This document shows, piece by piece, positions 58,886 through 64,000 of a stretch of DNA of 64,000 nucleotides (positions are counted from its first letter, which is position 1; each line of letters opens with the position of its first letter). The notes beneath the pieces are model-generated. The model saw nothing but the letters and a program-made list of their open reading frames with translations. It ran no database searches and was not told the DNA's origin. The stretch is taken from NCBI GenBank assembly GCA_947652605.1, contig OX393579.1, positions 43,344,970 to 43,408,969 of the forward strand, read 5' to 3'. This DNA comes from Elmis aenea (Eukaryota > Arthropoda > Insecta > Coleoptera > Elmidae). Position numbers and translations under genes: made by a program.

Positions 58886-59161
58886 AAGCTATAATATAGG
58901 ATTAAGAACGCTACCTTGCGGTACTCTTAATTCTAAATACTGATCTTCCTGTCAAACCCAAAATATTCTTTCGGAAATATATGATTCAAGGAGTTTACAC
59001 TGTTGTCTGGGTAATTTTTTTTGCAGCTTTTGGAGTAGCCCATGGTGCCAGACCTTATCAAAGGCCTGAGCCAAATCTAGAAATATGGAAGCATACACTT
59101 TCTTCTCAAGTGTAATTTCTATAATGGTTGTTACGCTGTGAACTGTGGAGTTAATGTACAT
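58886..59161 (-). pseudogene. Jockey-clade RT fragment, minus strand
   Basis: Minus-strand frame reads STVHSVTTIIEITLEKK, FLDLAQAFDKVWHHGLLQKL and LLESYISERIF, then after a frameshift RVPQGSVL. These are RT palm motifs up to the GVPQGSVLGP box, in the order seen in the copy at 38020. The catalytic ADD box is lost where the adjacent ACAGGGTGTC repeat begins. About 90 codons survive. Confidence 0.85.
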
Positions 59162-60426
59162 AAAACATAAAGGCTATTTAAAAGCTTTTATATTCACTGA
59201 ATTGCTTCAAGTTATGTGTTCATTTATAGTTTATTGTTTTCTAAGCATAATAAATTATTACTTTCACAAGTATTATTACTAATTATACCTTTGTGTAAGC
59301 TCAGTGTTCCAAAATTCAAGCTCGTCAAAATACGGTTGTTTTTTTTTGACTTTTTATGTAAATATTAATCGATTCTAATATTTTGCGGTGTTAATTGATA
59401 AAAAACAGATTTGCTAAAACTTAATTTGGCCAAAAATTGGTTAAACATTGAAACGGGACACATTTCTTTGTCACACAATGTCACACTTATTCCACGCTAT
59501 TGTGTGGTTAATTTTAGATATACGACTTTTGTTATGTATTTTTTTCAAATGATCATGTTGTTAATATTTGTTTTTGGTGGATTATTTACTTTTTTTATTG
59601 CTTCCCGTCTTATGACTGTAATAAAAGTCAATCATGAATGTTTTATGCGCTGCCTGAGCTGCAACGCCAATCTTATGATACTCGTACCCAGCGAAATATC
59701 GCAACATTACGCTTTTGTCAGAACTGTGCACACGAGGAAAACGTTTATTCTAGGAGAGTGCTTGCATGACATTGCCCTACATTAATAATATATGTAGGAC
59801 ATGTCTTAAGGTCACATATCTATTTTGCTATTATACAGTGTATCTATTTTATCCGCGTCATTATAGGACTCTCGTAAACTGTTACAAAAAGAAGTGCACT
59901 GAACGTGATCTAATTTTTGTGCTTGTTTTATAATCGGTCTCTTTTAGCACAATTTGAAGTAAAGATAAAAGTTTTCATGTGGTTAAATAAGCATTGTTTC
60001 ATGTTTACAATGTGCAAACAAAATTAATTGCATGCAAGTTATCGATGCATGAAATCGCATAATATACATCACACTCACCGCCGAGTCCACATAAAGGATT
60101 TCAGGAAATGTAAAGGCAGGGATTATTTATAATTTAGTTTAAAGCTATTTAAACCACAAGCGTTTTATCCCAAAAGTGACGCAATAAAGCAGTAAATGTT
60201 TAAAAAAATAGTAAATCATTCGAAAGGTGATGAAATGGAAGAATGCTATAATAAATTACCTTGTCATATAAAACAAAATCCTCTTCTTTGTCCATTTGCA
60301 CATTTCTTTTATTTCATGCACAAATTTTTTCTATTTCCATTCAATTTCAAGATTGGCAAGAGGCGCTACAGATTTAATATTTATTTAAAGAAAATTATCG
60401 GACAAAATAATTGCTATAATGACAAA
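59162..60426. other. No confirmed gene; one hydrophobic open frame
   Basis: A 124-codon open frame at 59411-59785 includes a strongly hydrophobic run near its middle (MLLIFVFGGLFTFFIA), which could be a membrane helix but is also what T-rich DNA encodes by chance. I do not recognise it. TACAGTGTATC at 59833 is a variant of the recurrent terminus. Confidence 0.35.
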
Positions 60427-60510
60427 TTACTTTTATACTTTGTGGATCTGCAACAGGCCTTTGACCGTGTCCCCATGAAGAAAATATGGGGAGTCTTAAA
60501 AAGAGAGAAG
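60427..60510 (+). pseudogene. LINE RT palm fragment
   Basis: The plus strand reads LLLYFVDLQQAFDRVPMKKIWGVLKREK, the segment around the first catalytic aspartate of an RTE/R4-like reverse transcriptase (FVDL.KAFDRV....W..L). The frame is interrupted at TTAA (60511-60514). About 28 codons are recognisable; the rest of the RT is absent. Confidence 0.65.
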
Positions 60511-60638
60511 TTAACACGTTCGCTGCAGCGCTATTCGGCAGTACTTTGACATTGATTGCGTTACATACCGGCCGGGCCTTGTAACAGCTCATTCTTGGTG
60601 TGCGATACATACCGCGCGGGGTATGTACGCAAGGTTAA
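60511..60638. mobile_element. Possible 120-bp TTAA-flanked insertion
   Basis: A GC-rich block of 120 bp lies between TTAA at 60511-60514 and TTAA at 60635-60638, right where the RT frame is broken. It begins CACGTTCGCTGCAGC, in the style of some piggyBac-like ends, and includes CATACCGGCCGG and CATACCGCGCGG repeats. The terminal inverted repeat is weak, so assignment to piggyBac MITEs is tentative. Confidence 0.4.
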
Positions 60639-60663
60639 AGAGATACCCATTTAAAAGCCCCGC

Positions 60664-62104
60664 CAGGGCCGGTCCAAGGCACGATGGAAGTGATGCACAG
60701 CATCAGGGCGCCTTACAAGATTATTTCTTTAAATAAAATGTGTGCTGTTTTAAAAATTTTAAAATGTCAACCAAATTTAACGTCAAAACGAATTTATTTT
60801 AAATAAGCTAGTATAAAAATAAATTTAAAACACGTGCCAGTATGAATGGGGCTTCCATTCGACAAATTACACAGGAAATAGATTTGAACCGCGCGCCACC
60901 ACAGAACTCGGCTAATCAGAGTGGGCAAAGCTCTATGATTTCAATTTAAATGTAAGTGATATGAGAGGACAACGCTACGATAACGGCGCAAATATGACAG
61001 GTAAAAATAAAGGAGTTCAAAAGCATATTAAAAATTTAAATCCCAGGGCTTTTTTTACTCCGTGCATTCGTTGAATTTAGTTGTGAATGATGCCGCGAAA
61101 ATGAATTTTGAAACAATTAGTTTTTCTACGTCATTTAAGAACTTTATAATTTTTTTAGTAGTTCTACTAAGAGATGGGACATTTAAAAAAATAATTTATC
61201 AAAATTAGCAATAAAACCTTTGTCTGCAACTAGATGGGAATCTAGAGTTGAAGCACTACGACCATTGAGATATGGAACATGGAAAATATACGACACATTA
61301 ATAGAAAGTTTTGAAAATAATAATAACGACTACAAAGTCGACATGAGGTACAAAGTTTAGCTAAAAAAATTAAAAATTTCAAATTTATTTGTTCTCCTAT
61401 TTTATGGTATGAAGTATTGAGCAGAGTAAATGTGGTAAATAAAATGTTACAAGGTGTTAAGCAGTATTTAAAAAGTGCATTAAATGCATTAGACAATTTA
61501 ATATGTTTCACAAAGGAATTAAGAACAGATAAGGGTTTTAATGAAATTTTTGAATCTGCAAAAGAACTATTATAGCTACAGAGTTAGAAATTGCACCAAA
61601 ATTTATTCTATCAATAAATGTACGAAGACGTAATATAAAGAAACAATTTATTTACGAATCTGCCGATGAAACACCGATTGATCTTAAAGACAAATTAATT
61701 TTTTTTTAAAATGCCATTTTAGAAACAGTACTGAACTCTTTAGAAGACAGTAGCCAACTTAAAAATCACAACGATATGGACAAAGAAATTTTAAGAAAAC
61801 ATTATAACGCATCGAAAGTATATACTTACGGATGGTACAGACAAGAATATAAGTGCATTAGAATTATTTGATGAATTAAAGGTTTAAAGTGACTTTGAAG
61901 ATATTAATACTTATTCAGATACAATTAATTGACATATTAAATTTTATTTGTGCCAACAATTTGGAGTGTGTATTTGGAACTGTAACCATTGCTCTACGAT
62001 TTTTTTAACTTTGCCCGTAACAATAGCTTTTACCGAAAGATCTTTCTCGAAATTACAAAAAATAAAAAATTACTTAAGGTCATCCATGTCTCAAGATCGG
62101 TTAG
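60664..62104 (+). pseudogene. hAT (ZMYM-type) transposase, C-terminal half
   Basis: A CAGGGCCGGTCC terminus is at 60664. From about 60940 broken frames read DMRGQRYDNGANMTGK, GVQKHI and NPRAFF, the conserved RGQ.YDNGANM.G block of ZMYM1-like/TTF-type hAT transposases, around the second catalytic aspartate. Degraded sequence follows, then LPVTIAFTERSFSKL, KNYLRSSMSQDRL (to about 62098), the hAT dimerisation domain. Stops and frameshifts are numerous. The N-terminal zinc finger is missing here; a matching N-terminal half lies in opposite orientation at 62240-62995. Confidence 0.82.
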
Positions 62105-62239
62105 CAGGCAGTAGCGGGAAATTCAACCGGCCCGGGAAAAACCTGCTAGACCGGCCCCCAAAAACAAGAATGACCCAAAAAAATTTAATTTTAAAATGTT
62201 TTCATATTTAGATAATAATAAAATTATTTCTAAAAAAAA

Positions 62240-62995
62240 TCCATGTTCAGTCTCATTATGCTCTAATGAAAGTGAATTAGCAGATTCCTGTGAGCCCGAA
62301 AAGCTAAACCCCTTTTTCCAATTAGTTTTACATCTATAATTCTTTCCAATACTTGTTTGCGTTCAAGAGCATTTTTTTTTGACGTAAGCTACCTTCATTT
62401 GAGAATATTAAACCATAAATATCTTTACTTTTAAGTTTAAGCATATGCCTATAAACACAATTTTCATGGATCTTATTATTTTCATGTTCTTTAGCACGTT
62501 GCAGAGTATGCTTCCAGTCATCTTTCATTCCATCATTTACAAACGAACAATCGTTCTTATTACTGTATGCCAAGCACACGGAACAAAATAGAGATTCTTT
62601 TTCTAAACAATATGATAACCATCGTCTGCTTATTTTATCATCTCTGTAAAATAAAACATTTGGCTTAAATGGCCAATAAGTTACATCACCAATAGTTGGC
62701 TGACAGGGATGTTTGTTAAAAAAATACTCAAAATTTTGACTTGTTGGTTTTGTGAAATAACTAGCTGTTAAGCATTCAAAATATTTGTTACTTGGTAAGT
62801 TAGACTTGAACATGAAGACTTTGCGTTGATAATCGACGTTTCAATTTTGTCCGTTTCAATGGGGCAGTTTAGATTGTCTTCTTTTGTCGAATTTGATGAA
62901 TACTATTCTTGATCACTGATTTTTCAACATCAGGTGCACTAACTTTAGAAGCTAAAGCAAACAAATCACTTAACTTGAATTTTTTATTAGCAACT
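62240..62995 (-). pseudogene. hAT (ZMYM-type) transposase, N-terminal half
   Basis: On the minus strand a 159-codon frame (62813-62334) reads QPTIGDVTYWPFK, SRRWLSYCLEKESLFCSVCL, GMKDDWKHTLQRAKEHE. This is the TTF-type zinc finger of ZMYM1-like hAT transposases (FCF.C, DW.......HE.S..H). Sequence upstream to about 62995 continues the N-terminus with a frameshift (LFALASKVSAPDVEK). The YDNGANM block and dimerisation domain do not follow; they sit on the other strand. The frame ends in a stop at 62334-62336. Confidence 0.8.
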
Positions 62996-63157
62996 TCGTG
63001 CTTTTAGCCTTTTCTCTCTCTCTCTTTATTAGCACCTTTTCTTTTTTCCAGTTTTCCTTGATTAAAAACTATAACAAACTTTGATTTTTTCCCTACACAA
63101 TCTCAAAGCCAACGCGATCACAAGTATGACAAGTATCACAAGTATGACCTTTTGAAA
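62996..63157. repeat. Junction: box and AAGTATCACA mini-repeat before the satellite
   Basis: A (CT)n run at about 63016-63025 is followed by the GCGATCGC-family box AAAGCCAACGCGATCACAAG (63105-63124). A short CAAGTATGA/CAAGTATCA repeat then leads into the first satellite unit. The order box, then GGACC...GACGGCCGT, is the order seen in reverse complement within the 42.8-43.5 kb dimer. Confidence 0.6.
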
Positions 63158-64000
63158 GGACCTTTTTCAGACGGCCGTGGATGATATCAAAAAGTGTTTT
63201 ATTTGCACTTTCTTTACATCGTTCGATGCGCCAGTCTTTTAGCTACATTTTAAACACCGAATCAAAATTTTCGGTCCGCTAATAACGGAGTTACGAATTT
63301 TTTCGTATAGACCGAGATGTTTTTATTTTTGCGAGCGAACTCTCGGCATATTGCCGGACCTTTTTCAGACGGCCGTGGATGATATCAAAAAGTGTTTTAT
63401 TTACACTTTCTTTACATCGTTGGATGCGCCAGTCTTTTAGCTACATTTTAAACACCGAATCAAAATTTTCGGTCCGCTAATAACGGAGTTACGATTTTTT
63501 TTGTATAGACCGAGATATTTTTATTTTTGCGAGCGAACTCTCGGCATATTGCCGGACCTTTTTCAGACGGCCGTGGATGATATCAAAAAGTGTTTTATTT
63601 ACACTTTCTTTACATCGTTGGATGCGCCAGTCTTTTAGCTACATTTTAAACACCGAATCAAAATTTTCGGTCCGCTAATAACGGAGTTACGAATTTTTTT
63701 GTAAACCGAGATGTTTTTATTTTTGCGAGCGAACTCTTGGCATATTGCTGGACCTTTTTCAGACGGCCGTGGATGATATCAAAAAGTGTTTTATTTGCAC
63801 TTTCTTTACATCGTTGGATGCGCCAGTCTTTTAGCTACATTTTGAACACCGAATGAAAAGTTTTTGGTAGGCTAATAACGGAGTTGCGAATTTTCTTGTA
63901 AACCGAGATGTTTTTATTTTTGCGAGTGAACTCTCGGCATATTGCCGGACCTTTTTCAGACGGCCGTGGATGATATCAAAAAGTGTTTATATTATAAATT
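63158..64000 (+). repeat. 197-bp satellite array, open at the window end
   Basis: Head-to-tail units start at 63158, 63356, 63554, 63750 and 63947, with periods of 198, 198, 196 and 197 bp. There are four full units and a fifth cut by the window edge. Each begins GGACCTTTTTCAGACGGCC and contains GATGCGCCAGTC, TTTTAGCTACATTTT, GCTAATAACGGAGTTACGA, ACCGAGATGTTTTTATTTTT and CTCGGCATATTGCC-type blocks. The first three are nearly identical; the fourth carries more changes. The array probably continues beyond 64000. Confidence 0.95.

Noticed and set aside
59411..59785. Membrane protein gene
   Set aside because: Hydrophobic runs arise easily from T-rich DNA; no start context, homology or exon structure supports it.
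63158..64000. A CRISPR or rDNA spacer array
   Set aside because: Full-length tandem satellite units of about 197 bp with no unique spacers and no rRNA sequence nearby.

Overview
The window is AT-rich, non-coding-dominated nuclear DNA of an animal, almost certainly an arthropod and most likely an insect; a beetle-like genome is my guess from overall style, not a demonstration. The evidence is the repeat content: Jockey-clade LINEs, an RTE-like LINE, a Penelope-like element, PIF/Harbinger, piggyBac, mariner and several hAT elements, all decayed. I found no convincing host gene, no rRNA or tRNA gene and no CRISPR. Every recognisable coding stretch belongs to a transposable element (TE) and is broken.

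Layout. 1-9.7 kb: half of a 20-kb-spaced inverted repeat, a hAT-like MITE, a Jockey pseudogene with a 23-bp tandem repeat and (ATC)n tail, a GC-rich retroposed block and an RTE-like LINE with one homopolymer frameshift. 10-17 kb: a PIF/Harbinger element with a TTA duplication, a long-armed foldback element inside it, and a second foldback split by a TA-flanked transposon. 17-25 kb: degenerate repeats and two Jockey fragments. 25-31 kb: a deleted piggyBac with TTAA ends and a Penelope-like 3' end with a hammerhead-ribozyme-like motif. 34-46 kb: two copies of one hAT MITE, both with perfect 8-bp duplications, plus Jockey and mariner remnants, a foldback and a 1.4-kb inverted-repeat element holding a tandem dimer. 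46-54 kb: LINE, mariner and hAT remnants. 55-59 kb: a foldback holding a second Harbinger, then another repeat. 60-64 kb: two hAT halves in opposite orientation, then a 197-bp satellite array running off the end.

The most interesting structure is a web of related non-coding repeats. About two dozen sites carry an ACAGGGTG-type terminus; four elements bounded by paired copies sit between TA dinucleotides, and two have inverted arms of roughly 280-340 bp. One of these lies inside a Harbinger while another Harbinger lies inside one of these, so both families were active over the same period. Separately, a GCGATCGC-centred box recurs in four structures (12.9-13.3, 40.7-41.1, 42.9-43.4 and 63.1 kb), and the terminal satellite monomer looks homologous to the tandem dimer inside the 42.4-43.8 kb element. 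This suggests the satellite grew from a repeat carried by a mobile element.
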